A DNA stretch of 64,000 nucleotides from Halorussus salinisoli (lineage in GTDB: Archaea > Halobacteriota > Halobacteria > Halobacteriales > Haladaptataceae): contig SZNP01000007.1 of NCBI GenBank assembly GCA_005239435.1, forward strand, positions 124,001 through 188,000, read 5' to 3'. Under the pieces are notes generated by a model. That model was not told the DNA's origin and made no database searches. It worked only from the letters and a program-made list of their open reading frames with translations. The stretch's first letter is position 1; each line of letters opens with the position of its first letter. Shown piece after piece: positions 43,196 to 51,643 of this stretch. The translations under genes and the position numbers were made by a program.

Positions 43196-43702
43196 GCGAA
43201 TCGGAGTCTGATTTAAATGTATCGCCGTAACGACTCCGGATCGGTCCTCACATCCCGGATTACCATCGTTAGCTTCGTGTTGAGTTCCCACCACCCGCGT
43301 CACCCCGACACAACTGATGGATAACACCATATAAGCGGCCGTACGTGATGGTCGAACGGGAGCCGAATCAAAAATAATAAGTAGGACTACATGTTTGTTG
43401 GACTACCCTAATAAATCACCACAGTTACAATTGTTCTAGTGACACTTCCGTAGGCTTCGCTACGGGTGAAAAGACCGGTAACGTGGCGTTCTACACAGGT
43501 TCCTCTGGCAGACGGTAACGAAGGGACAGAACGTCACCGAATTTCGGAATGACCGAAGTTCGATACTACCCTCGGCCTATCTCCACTCCCATCGAGGAAT
43601 ATTCTCGTCCTATGTGAGCAACCTCGTCTGTCGGCAGTTCAGTCTGTCGTGGACTCGCAGTATTAGGGAATACTTAACCCGGACGGCCGAAAACGGTCGT
43701 CG
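43196..43702 (+). other. Long intergenic region upstream of the S-layer gene
   Basis: About 500 bp with no supported gene on either strand. It is markedly AT-richer than its surroundings at 43365-43435. A perfect 6-bp stem with a GCTTCG loop (CCGTAG 43448-43453, CTACGG 43460-43465) could end the upstream transcript or be part of an RNA. A possible extra TATA (GAATACTTAAC) lies at about 43667-43678, upstream of the main S-layer promoter. Confidence 0.45.
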
Positions 43703-43863
43703 CTATTTATAAATTAATCTGGTGTCCCAACCTTCCGAGGTGAAACCCGAGAGAGCAGGACGGCGAGCGACGATTTAGACGGACCGCGAGACTACGATGG
43801 GGGGTACAGCCAGTCGAACACTGATAGGGGTGAGAATCCCGTATCAGCGAGATAGGACAAAAT
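43703..43863 (+). promoter_or_regulatory. S-layer gene promoter and structured 5' leader
   Basis: A strong TATA region (TATTTATAAATTAAT, 43704-43718) predicts transcription start near 43738 and a leader of about 125 nt, unlike the leaderless genes around it. The leader ends with a stem-loop at 43821-43847: CTGATA pairs with TATCAG and GGG with CCC, one base bulged, 16 nt before the ATG. S-layer mRNAs of Halobacterium and Haloferax are also described as having leaders of about 110 nt, so a long leader is consistent with this gene class. Confidence 0.7.
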
Positions 43864-46863
43864 ATGATAAAAACACGGATATCGAGAAAGAAAGCGAGTG
43901 CGCTCGTACTCACGGCCCTGATGGTACTCTCCATGGTCGCCATGTCGGGGGCAGTACTGGGTCAAGAAGTACAGCGAGGCGGACAGGAACGGACGTTCAA
44001 TCCGGGAGTCGGCGGAGCGAACGACATCGTCGTCTCCGAACAGAAACCGGTCGTCTTCCAAGGTGAGGACGACATCGACTTCGTCGGGCAGGATGGCCAG
44101 CCAATCGACGCCTCGAACCTCATCGGCGTCTCCGGCAACGCGGAGGGCATCCCGCTCGAATCGCCCGTCCCGGAGGACCAGGAACTCGGTCAGTACGCCA
44201 TCGACGGTCGGGCCGCTAACATCGGCGTGACCGTCCAGCGACCGCGCGTGACCGACCTCGAAGTGTTCAACGAGCGCGGGGTCGACGTGGAAGGTTCGAC
44301 CGTCCAGGAAGACGAGACCCTGCTCATCAGCGGGGAGTGGAACTTCCAGCAGGCCGAGGACCTCTCGCTCGAAGTCACCGACGAGAACGGCAACGAGATA
44401 ACCGGCGACGTGCTCACGCAGGTCGACGACATCTCGCAAGCCCAGCGCGACCGACTCCAGGGTCCGTACGCTCAGAACCCCGGGAAGGTCGCTAACCCCG
44501 GCCAGCGCGGGACGGAGACGGGCATCGAGTACCTGCAGGGACTCGGACAGTTCAACCAGTCCGAACTCAACGGCACACAGCGCCTCGAAGCCGCCTACTG
44601 GGCCATCGACCTGAGCGACCAGGACGCCGGTGACTACACCATCACGGTGGAAGGCTGGGACAACCTCGACTTCGGGGCTGCAACCCGTTCGACCGTCGTC
44701 TCGGTCACGGGTGACGAGAACGTCATCCTCGACCTCGAGAGCGACGAGGCGACTCGCGGTCAGAACGTCCGGTACACCGTCCGGGGTTCGAGCGCGGGCG
44801 CGACTCACTACGTCGCCATCGAGGACACCGACTTCCGGAACAATCAGGTGGACGAGCGCGTCTTCCGTGACGTCGAGGACACCATCGACCGCGGTACCCT
44901 CGACACCAACGGGGACGGACAGGCCGACCTCGCGTGGGCCCAACTTGAGATCGACGACGACACCGGTCTCGGGGTCGGGCAAATCGACTCTACGTACCTC
45001 GACGACACTAGCGTGGACGTCAACCTCTACGAGGCCGACCAGAACCTCTCGGAGATCGCCGACAACGTCGGTAACACCGAAGACGACCTGTCGCTCGACA
45101 TCTCCGAGGGCGAACTGAGCTTCGAAAGCCCGGCGGGCACCTACATCGCCGGACAGGAAGAAGACGTGCGCGGAACGGCCGCGCAAGGCGTCGACGACGT
45201 GGCGGTCTACGTCCGCGACCAGGGCGACTGGGAGCTCGTGGACATCAACGAGGACGGCGAACTCAGCCAGCAGGACCTCATCAGCGTCGACGCCGACGGC
45301 GAGTGGGAGGAGCGCGACGTGACCCTCTCGCAGGCCAACGACATCCTGAGCATCCCCGGCCGCTACCGCATCGGCGTGGTCGAAGCGGTGGACGTGGTCC
45401 AGAACGGGGAAATCGCGCAGACGCTGACGACGTCGGAGTTCAGCAGTGCGACCAGCGAGCAGACCTCGATCATCGTCACCGAACCGACGCTCGGCGGCGG
45501 TAACTCCTCGCTGGCGGCACCGTTCGGAGCCACGTCACCGATGGCGATGCAGGACCAGCAGAACAACACGACGCAGCAACAGGAACAGCAGGACCGGACG
45601 TGGGTCTTCCGCACGTACAACGAACAGATCGCCGTCGAGGATGGAACCGTCGAGGTCACGGGCGTCGCGCCCGGGCTCGACGAGGTCCTCGTCGTGATGA
45701 TTGACTCGCGCGGACGAACCGTCACCGAGACGGTCAGCGTGGACGACAACGACGTGTTCGAGGAAGACGACATCGAACTCGTCACCCGAGAGGGCCGCGA
45801 ACTCAACGAGGGGCAGATTAGAGGCATGGTCATCGGTCTCGGTCGGGACACCGTCGTCGGTGACGGCGTCCTGCCAGGCGTGGACGATGCCGACCTCGCG
45901 TCCCTCGAATCGTGGATTCAGAGCTTCGGCGCTGGCTTGACCCAAGAGCAGGTCAGCGAGCGCATCAGCGACGAGACGACCGACGAGGCAGGTAGCGACG
46001 ACCTGATCCTCACTCAGACGTTCCGCTACGCCGACGCGGCGACGTCGGTCTCGGCCATCGCGCCGCAGGGTCAGGCCGACCAGCTCGACGTGCCCGGCTT
46101 CCAGACCCAGACCACGCCCGTCGAAACCGGAGAAACGATGGTCGTGCAGGGGCTGACCAACCGTCGACCCGACGACAACACCATCACGGTGGAGGTCATC
46201 GACGGCCCGAGCGCCGCCGACTTCGACTCGGCCGCGACCGACGATTGGGGCCGCAACGGCGTCTGGTCGGTCAACCTGAGCACCGAAGGCGTCCAGCCCG
46301 GCACGTACACGTTGGAAGTGGACGACGGTGACAACACCGACATCGTCCAGTTCCAGGTCGTAGAACAGGGCGCAGATCAGCAGACCACCACGGAGCAGCC
46401 AGAAGCTGCGGAAGAAGGTAACGAGACCACGACACCAGCAGAGGGAAATGAGACCACCGCGGCGGAGCAAGACGACGACCAAGCAGGTGACGAGACGGAC
46501 GCCGCCGCGGGTAACCAAACCCAAGAGGTAGCACAGGCAGGAAACACCCTCGAAATCCAGAGCGAAGGAGAGTCGCTGAGCTACACCATCTCCTTCGCCG
46601 GGACCGTCGAGGCAGTCGAGGACCAGACCGAGGAGAGCGACGAAGTTCGGGACGACGGTACCGTCGTCGGCCAAGTTGGTGACGGCGACGCCAGCGACGC
46701 CTACGAGTTCGTCGGACAGATCACCGACATCTCCGCCGAAGGCGACCTGAGTAGCGCGACGTTCGTCCTCAACGGCGAGGAAGTCGAACCCGGGGACCTC
46801 CCGGACGCGACTGCGAACAACTCGTCGATGGTCGCTCCGGCAGTCGCCGATAGCCCGGCTTAA
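43864..46863 (+). CDS. csg: Major S-layer glycoprotein, without a recognisable PGF-CTERM anchor
   Basis: 999 residues, very acidic. N-terminal signal of the haloarchaeal S-layer type (KKASALVLTALMVLSMVAMS, cleavage near VLG-QE). Ig-like domains follow, e.g. ISGEWNFQQAEDLSLEVTDE, YTVRGSSAGATHYVAI, WELVDINEDGELSQQDLIS, WVFRTYNEQIAVEDGTVEVT. N-glycosylation sequons are frequent. A Thr/Glu/Asp-rich spacer lies at residues ~840-890, but the usual PGF motif, final membrane helix and basic tail are absent; instead a ~90-residue beta domain (NTLEIQSEGESLSYTISFAG, TFVLNGEEVEPGDLP) ends the protein. TTTTTT at about 46894-46899 may terminate transcription. Confidence 0.85.
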   Translation: MIKTRISRKKASALVLTALMVLSMVAMSGAVLGQEVQRGGQERTFNPGVGGANDIVVSEQKPVVFQGEDDIDFVGQDGQPIDASNLIGVSGNAEGIPLESPVPEDQELGQYAIDGRAANIGVTVQRPRVTDLEVFNERGVDVEGSTVQEDETLLISGEWNFQQAEDLSLEVTDENGNEITGDVLTQVDDISQAQRDRLQGPYAQNPGKVANPGQRGTETGIEYLQGLGQFNQSELNGTQRLEAAYWAIDLSDQDAGDYTITVEGWDNLDFGAATRSTVVSVTGDENVILDLESDEATRGQNVRYTVRGSSAGATHYVAIEDTDFRNNQVDERVFRDVEDTIDRGTLDTNGDGQADLAWAQLEIDDDTGLGVGQIDSTYLDDTSVDVNLYEADQNLSEIADNVGNTEDDLSLDISEGELSFESPAGTYIAGQEEDVRGTAAQGVDDVAVYVRDQGDWELVDINEDGELSQQDLISVDADGEWEERDVTLSQANDILSIPGRYRIGVVEAVDVVQNGEIAQTLTTSEFSSATSEQTSIIVTEPTLGGGNSSLAAPFGATSPMAMQDQQNNTTQQQEQQDRTWVFRTYNEQIAVEDGTVEVTGVAPGLDEVLVVMIDSRGRTVTETVSVDDNDVFEEDDIELVTREGRELNEGQIRGMVIGLGRDTVVGDGVLPGVDDADLASLESWIQSFGAGLTQEQVSERISDETTDEAGSDDLILTQTFRYADAATSVSAIAPQGQADQLDVPGFQTQTTPVETGETMVVQGLTNRRPDDNTITVEVIDGPSAADFDSAATDDWGRNGVWSVNLSTEGVQPGTYTLEVDDGDNTDIVQFQVVEQGADQQTTTEQPEAAEEGNETTTPAEGNETTAAEQDDDQAGDETDAAAGNQTQEVAQAGNTLEIQSEGESLSYTISFAGTVEAVEDQTEESDEVRDDGTVVGQVGDGDASDAYEFVGQITDISAEGDLSSATFVLNGEEVEPGDLPDATANNSSMVAPAVADSPA

Positions 46864-46907
46864 CGTTCCGGAACTCTCGACTTCGGAGCCGACGACTATT
46901 TTTTCGG

Positions 46908-49418
46908 TCACTCCGCGTCGCCGACAGCGGTGGCCGCGTCGGACGCGTCGGCCGCGTCCGCCTGCGACCGTACACCCGTGACCCGTGCCCAGACGACCAG
47001 TACCGAGGGCAGTATCAGAACCGACGCGAGATAGGAGTAGACGACGCTCAGGGCAGTGAGCAGGCCGAACTGTCCGATAGCCGGGAACACCGCCAGTACG
47101 AGGACGCCGATGCCGAAGACGGTCGTGAGGACGCTTCCGGTCAGCGCGCCGCCGGTCCCGATAATCGTTCGTTCGAGTGCGAGGATGGAGTCGTCTCGGA
47201 GTTCTATCTCGTCGGTGAACCGGTGGACGACGTGGACCGAGTAGTCGATACCGAGACCGATGGTGATGGCGAGAACGGTCGCAGTGAAGGCGTTGAGCGA
47301 GATGCCGACGTACCGCATCGTGGCCGCGAGCGCCGCGACCGTGACGACGATGGGGACGAAGTTGGCGACCCCGAGGGAGGGTCGGCCGGTGAGAACGCCG
47401 TAGACGAGGACGAGGAAGACGGCGGTACCGACGAGCGCGACGGAGAGACTGACGATGGCCGACTCGAAGATGAGGTCAGAGATGGCCTGAAACACCACGA
47501 TGTTGCCCGTCGCGGTCGCTTCGTACCGATAGCGGTCGGCGACCGTCCGGGCGTCCTCGGTGACTTCCGCGGAGTCTGCGTCGGCCTTCACGGAGTAGAC
47601 GACGCGGGCGCTTCGGCGGTCCTCGGTGAGGTACTGGCCCGCGAGCGTGGCGTACTCGGAATCGAAGAGGGCGTCGTAGACCGCGTCGAGATTATCGTCC
47701 GGGATTCCGTCGCCGTTCCGGTCGTTGCGCTCGACGAGGCGGCGGAACTCGGGGTCGGTCGCGGCGAGCGACCGGACGACGGTGACGATGCTCCGCTCGC
47801 TGGCGCGTCGGTCCTCCGCGACGAAGGTGTCGGGCGGGTCCGCGCCCGCCCGGTGGATGGATTCGAGCGCGGTGTCGCGTGTCATCGGTCCCTCAACGTA
47901 GACGACAACCTGTTCGTCTTCGCCGGTCTCGAAGTTGTCTTCGAGGAAGTCGATGTCGCGCGTGACGGTGTACTCGTTCGGCCGGAACGGTTCCGGTAGG
48001 GCACGGAGATAGCCGGGCGTCTCCTCGGGCGGGAGGAACTCCTCTCGACTGAAGGAGGTGTCCACGCCGGTCGCGTAGCCGGTCGCTCCGGCGGTGAAGA
48101 CGGCGGTTATCAGGAGAAAGGCGAGAGGTGCGCGCCGGGCGATGCCGACGCCGCCAGCGAGGACGGTTCCGAGCGGCGAGTCCTCGGAGCCGAGCGGCGT
48201 CTGACTGAAGGTCGGGATGGGGTAGCGTTCCCGGGCGTAGTCCAGCAGGACCTTCGCGGCGGGGAGGAACACGCCGAAGATGAGCGCGGTGAAGAGGATG
48301 CCGACGCTCGCGACGACGCCGAAGTCCCGGATGGGAAGTAGTTGGCTCGTCAGGTTCGACGCGAACCCGATGACAGAGGTGGTCGTGACGATGAAGAAGG
48401 CGACGAGGAGTTGGTCGGTCGCGGTCCGCATCGAGTCGGCGACGCCGTAACCCTCGACGCGCTCCTCGCGGTAGCGGTTGACCGCGTGAATCCCGAAGTC
48501 GATGCCGACCGCGAGCAGGAGCGGTGGAACGGCGATGAGAATCTGGTTGAACGGAATGCCCGCCAAGCCCATGAAGCCGAACGTCCAGATGATCGCCATG
48601 ACCAGCGCGAGGACGCCGAGCAGGAGGTCCGCGAGGTCCCGGTAGGCGACGACGAGAAAGATGACGATGAGAATCGCGGCGGCGGGGACGACGATAATCA
48701 GCGTGTCGCCGATGACGGTCCCCAACTCGGCGTCGACGATGCCCGACCCGAAGACGCGGACGTCGCCACCGACCGAGGCCGTGACCGACTGCATCTCGCG
48801 CTGGATGGGCGTGAGGGGGTTCGTTCCGGCGGATTGCTCGCCGGAAGCGAGATCCGGAACCGCGTGTTCGACGAGCGTGATGGACGAGGTGGCGCGGGCC
48901 GACTCGGAGTTGAAGTCCCTGCTCAGGAGAGTTCGGAAAGCGGGATTGTCGCGGGCGGCCGCCCGGACCGCGACGTCGATTCGATTCGGAGACGCGCGCT
49001 CGACCGCCCGGAGTTGCGCTTCGGCGGTGGTCGCGTCGGGGTCGAGCGTGCGCGCGACGACGCTGGCGGGACTGGTCACGCCGACGATTCGGAGGTCCGA
49101 CCGGCGTTCGAGTCGATACTGGACCGTCAGCATCCGGGTCAGTCCGCGCTTCGAGACGACGTTCTCGCCGGTCTGGATGAGTTGGGTCGAGGTCGTTCCC
49201 GGCCCGAACGCGGGATCGAACTCGCGGTCGACCGCCTCCAGCGCGTCCTGTTCGGGTACGTCCTCGGCGAAACTCTCGGTTCCCGCCTCGGTAGACACCT
49301 GTGTCGCTCCGGCCGTGAAGACGGCGGTCACGACGAGGAAGGCGACGACGATTCGCCCCGGCCGATTCACGATGCGGTCGTCCAGCCAGTCGATGACGCG
49401 CTGATAGTCGTGTACCAC
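46908..49418 (-). CDS. RND-superfamily (MMPL-type) exporter
   Basis: About 836 residues from GTG 49418 (GGGGGAA about 10 bases upstream). First half: IVVAFLVVTAVFTAGATQVS, then IVVPAAAILIVIFLVVAYRD, AVPPLLLAVGIDFGIHAVNR. Second half: LAFLLITAVFTAGATGYATG, FVPIVVTVAALAATMRYVGI, AITIGLGIDYSVHVVHRFTD and GTGGALTGSVLTTVFGIGVL. Both helix-4 signatures keep the Asp (GIDFGIH, GIDYSVH), consistent with proton-driven transport. No coiled-coil insert, unlike the RND at 17678. A TATA at 49605-49611 (minus strand) would suit a leaderless start at GTG 49580 giving a ~54-residue extension with no family similarity, so the true start is uncertain. Convergent with the S-layer gene. Confidence 0.9.
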   Translation of the reverse strand: MVHDYQRVIDWLDDRIVNRPGRIVVAFLVVTAVFTAGATQVSTEAGTESFAEDVPEQDALEAVDREFDPAFGPGTTSTQLIQTGENVVSKRGLTRMLTVQYRLERRSDLRIVGVTSPASVVARTLDPDATTAEAQLRAVERASPNRIDVAVRAAARDNPAFRTLLSRDFNSESARATSSITLVEHAVPDLASGEQSAGTNPLTPIQREMQSVTASVGGDVRVFGSGIVDAELGTVIGDTLIIVVPAAAILIVIFLVVAYRDLADLLLGVLALVMAIIWTFGFMGLAGIPFNQILIAVPPLLLAVGIDFGIHAVNRYREERVEGYGVADSMRTATDQLLVAFFIVTTTSVIGFASNLTSQLLPIRDFGVVASVGILFTALIFGVFLPAAKVLLDYARERYPIPTFSQTPLGSEDSPLGTVLAGGVGIARRAPLAFLLITAVFTAGATGYATGVDTSFSREEFLPPEETPGYLRALPEPFRPNEYTVTRDIDFLEDNFETGEDEQVVVYVEGPMTRDTALESIHRAGADPPDTFVAEDRRASERSIVTVVRSLAATDPEFRRLVERNDRNGDGIPDDNLDAVYDALFDSEYATLAGQYLTEDRRSARVVYSVKADADSAEVTEDARTVADRYRYEATATGNIVVFQAISDLIFESAIVSLSVALVGTAVFLVLVYGVLTGRPSLGVANFVPIVVTVAALAATMRYVGISLNAFTATVLAITIGLGIDYSVHVVHRFTDEIELRDDSILALERTIIGTGGALTGSVLTTVFGIGVLVLAVFPAIGQFGLLTALSVVYSYLASVLILPSVLVVWARVTGVRSQADAADASDAATAVGDAE

Positions 49419-49580
49419 TTCGAATTCCCCCACTCCCCGGCGTCGGGCCACGAACGGTCCGCGAAGCGCGGAGTGGTGCCAGAGTATCACGCCGAAGGTC
49501 AAAGATTCGAGGGTGGCGGTGGACGTGCCACTCGGCGGAAGCAGACGAGTCCCGTCGCGCGTGGCGTCTCGGACCGACAC

Positions 49581-49956
49581 GAGAGCGGTTCGTCCCGCCT
49601 TCTCATATAAACCATCGGAGCGGACGGGCGGGAAACAGATGGAATACTATTTTCTATATATAAAATATGAAAAGTAGTTCCTAACCAATATGTATAGGGT
49701 TATTGCAATTGAATATTTGTCTATCGGTCGGTCGTTCCTCGGGTCGGGGGGACTCGCCCGCTTCGGCCGTCGGTGGAGTCCACCATCCGGGCTAGCGATT
49801 CGACCGCGAGCGAGGGAGCGAAGCGACCGAGCGAGCGGCCCTTTTTTGGTCCAGATTTTTTCGAGGAGCGGTGGCCGCAGGGCGCGAGCGAAGCGAGCGC
49901 CCGAGGCTACCCGACGACGAAAAAAGGTGGCACCTCAGGACGAAACAAGGTGGTTC
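49581..49956 (-). other. Intergenic region: AT-rich island and terminator-like T-tracts
   Basis: No gene seen. An AT-rich island of about 85 bp (49639-49725) contains the RND promoter region and runs such as TATATATAAAATATGAAAAG. Downstream is a GC-rich segment with repeated GCGAGCGAAGCGA motifs and two terminator-like features: CCCTTTTTTGG at 49840-49850 (plus strand) and CCTTTTTTCG at about 49918-49927 on the minus strand, just after the orc1/cdc6 stop. Confidence 0.55.
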
Positions 49957-51171
49957 TTAGAGGTAGTCTTTCACGCTCGCGTGGACGCCCATCGACTCGA
50001 ACGTCTCTTCGAGCGCGTCCAGCACGACCGCGAGGTCCTGTTGGAGGTCGTACTCCCGGTACTTGCCGCCCGCCGACCCCTCGTTGATTTCGGTGACGTT
50101 GAGGATGCCGAGCATGGCGAGGTCGTCCAGGTGCTCGCGGAGCCATCGCGCGGTCAGCGTGTTCTTTCCGGCAGCGTCGGCCAGCGACTTGTAGCGGGTG
50201 TAGATTTCCCGCGATCGGGCGGGCGTGTCGCCCTCGGCTTCGAGCGTAGCGAGGGCGTAGACCACCAGTCGCTCGTGGTCGTTGAGGTCCGCGATGCCGC
50301 GGGCGACCTGCTCGCGTTCGAGGAGTTCCCGGCCGCGGCGGACGTGCTGTTCGGCGACCTCCTCGTCGTTCTCCTCGCGGGCGAGGTCTCCGGCCTTCAG
50401 GAGGAGATCGAGTGCTTTTCGGGCGTCGCCCGACTCTTGGGCACCGAACGCGGCGCACAGGGGAACCACGTCGTCGGTCAGCACGTCCTCCTTGAACGCC
50501 ACGTTCTTGCGCTGTTCGAGGACCGCCCGGAGTTCGTTGGCGTCGTAGGTCGAGAAGGAGATGGCGCGTTCGCACAGGGAGGAACGGACCTTGGGCGAGA
50601 GGGAGTCGCGGAAGGTGAGGTCGTTGCTGATGCCGATGAGACCGATGCGGGCCTCGGTGAGGTTCTCGTTCTCGCGGGCCCGCGAGAGTTGATAGAGGAT
50701 GGAGTCGTCCTTGAGGTGGTCTATCTCGTCCAGCACGATGAGGATGATGCCGCCGTAGTCGTCGAGTTCCTCCCACATGAGGTCGTAGACTTGCGAGCGC
50801 GAATAGCCCGTCTCGCTGATGTGGTTCGAGGGGTTCCGCATGGTGTTGACGAGGTTGCTGGCGACCCGGTACGAGGAGTTGAGACCGTCGCAGTTGATAA
50901 TCTCGGTGCGCACGTCGAGGTCCTCGTACTCCTCGGCGTTGTTTTCGAGTTTGTTCAGTAGAAAGCGCGTGGCCGCGGTCTTTCCCACTCCGGCCTTCCC
51001 GTAGAGAAAGATGTTGTCGGGTTGCTCGCCGTAGATAGCCGGTTGGAGCGCGCCGTGGTACTCGTCCAGTTCGTCGTCCCGCCCGACGAGCGTGTCGGGC
51101 GTGTAATCGTCCAGCAACGCCTCTCGATTGGTGTACGGGGAGTATTCCCGGACGAAGTCGAAAGAGCCCAT
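49957..51171 (-). CDS. cdc6: Orc1/Cdc6 replication initiator
   Basis: 404 residues. AAA+ domain: Walker A GKAGVGKT (58-65), Walker B IVLDEID (145-151), sensor 1 LIGISNDL, sensor 2 region SGDARKALDLLLKAGD. C-terminal winged helix (ARSREIYTRYKSLADAAGKN, LTARWLREHLDDLAMLGILN) that binds ORB elements. N-terminal VREYSPYTNREALLDDYTPD is the usual haloarchaeal opening. The family recognises origins and loads MCM. Transcribed away from the ORB-like cluster at 51212-51541, the standard arrangement of an initiator with its own origin. Confidence 0.96.
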   Translation of the reverse strand: MGSFDFVREYSPYTNREALLDDYTPDTLVGRDDELDEYHGALQPAIYGEQPDNIFLYGKAGVGKTAATRFLLNKLENNAEEYEDLDVRTEIINCDGLNSSYRVASNLVNTMRNPSNHISETGYSRSQVYDLMWEELDDYGGIILIVLDEIDHLKDDSILYQLSRARENENLTEARIGLIGISNDLTFRDSLSPKVRSSLCERAISFSTYDANELRAVLEQRKNVAFKEDVLTDDVVPLCAAFGAQESGDARKALDLLLKAGDLAREENDEEVAEQHVRRGRELLEREQVARGIADLNDHERLVVYALATLEAEGDTPARSREIYTRYKSLADAAGKNTLTARWLREHLDDLAMLGILNVTEINEGSAGGKYREYDLQQDLAVVLDALEETFESMGVHASVKDYL

Positions 51172-51211
51172 GTTACTTGTGGACGACTTGGGTCGGGTTC
51201 ATCAAGCTATC

Positions 51212-51541
51212 GAAACCACCCGTTCCGCTGATTCCTCTGATTCGTTTGAGCGAATCGTTTATGAAACACCCCCACCCCGTCGTTCCGCTGAATACCGCGG
51301 GAGACGGGGTGGGTAGCTCTCGGGAGTCCTCTGTAAAGGCAAGTTTCTTGTCCTAGTCCTGGAAACAGTATCCGCAAACTAGTCGTTTTAGTCTATTTCG
51401 TCTGCATCGTCGCGGAAGGAACATCGACCGCTCGACTCGCCCCTCACCTACCTACCCCCGTTGCGAGGAATTCAGCGGAACTCTGGGGTGGGGGGCTTTA
51501 TAAAATAACCCAAACAAACGAAACAGCGGAAATGGTGGTTT
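51212..51541 (+). other. Candidate replication origin: four ORB-like elements around an unwinding region
   Basis: Elements A (51212-51234) and B (51264-51294) read on the minus strand, C (51470-51500) and D (51521-51541) on the plus strand. The core is TCAGCGGAAC (D: ACAGCGGAAA). B and C carry the G-run of archaeal ORBs (CGGAACnnnGGGGTGGGGG); A and D share CAGCGGAA-nn-GGTGGTTT. The arrangement is mirror-symmetric: outer pair alike, inner pair alike, all cores pointing outward. The ~175 bp between B and C include comparatively AT-rich stretches (51330-51410), a plausible unwinding element. The orc1/cdc6 gene starts 41 bp to the left. Confidence 0.8.
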
Positions 51542-51643
51542 GCCGTACCATGGCTGGTCGTCCCGGCCGAGTTTCCGAGGCGAAGCCGAACGGTTCAAAT
51601 CGAGCCCGAATACTTTTTATCCGGGCGTTCGCTCAACTTGCCC

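Noticed and set aside
49639..49725. AT-rich island as the primary replication origin
   Set aside because: No ORB-like core (CAGCGGAA or a G-run) flanks it, whereas the other side of orc1/cdc6 has four in symmetric array.
51580..51612. GGTTCAAATC resembling a tRNA T-loop, upstream of the GH5-like gene
   Set aside because: The flanking 5-base arms do not pair, and no D-arm, anticodon arm or acceptor stem can be drawn around it.
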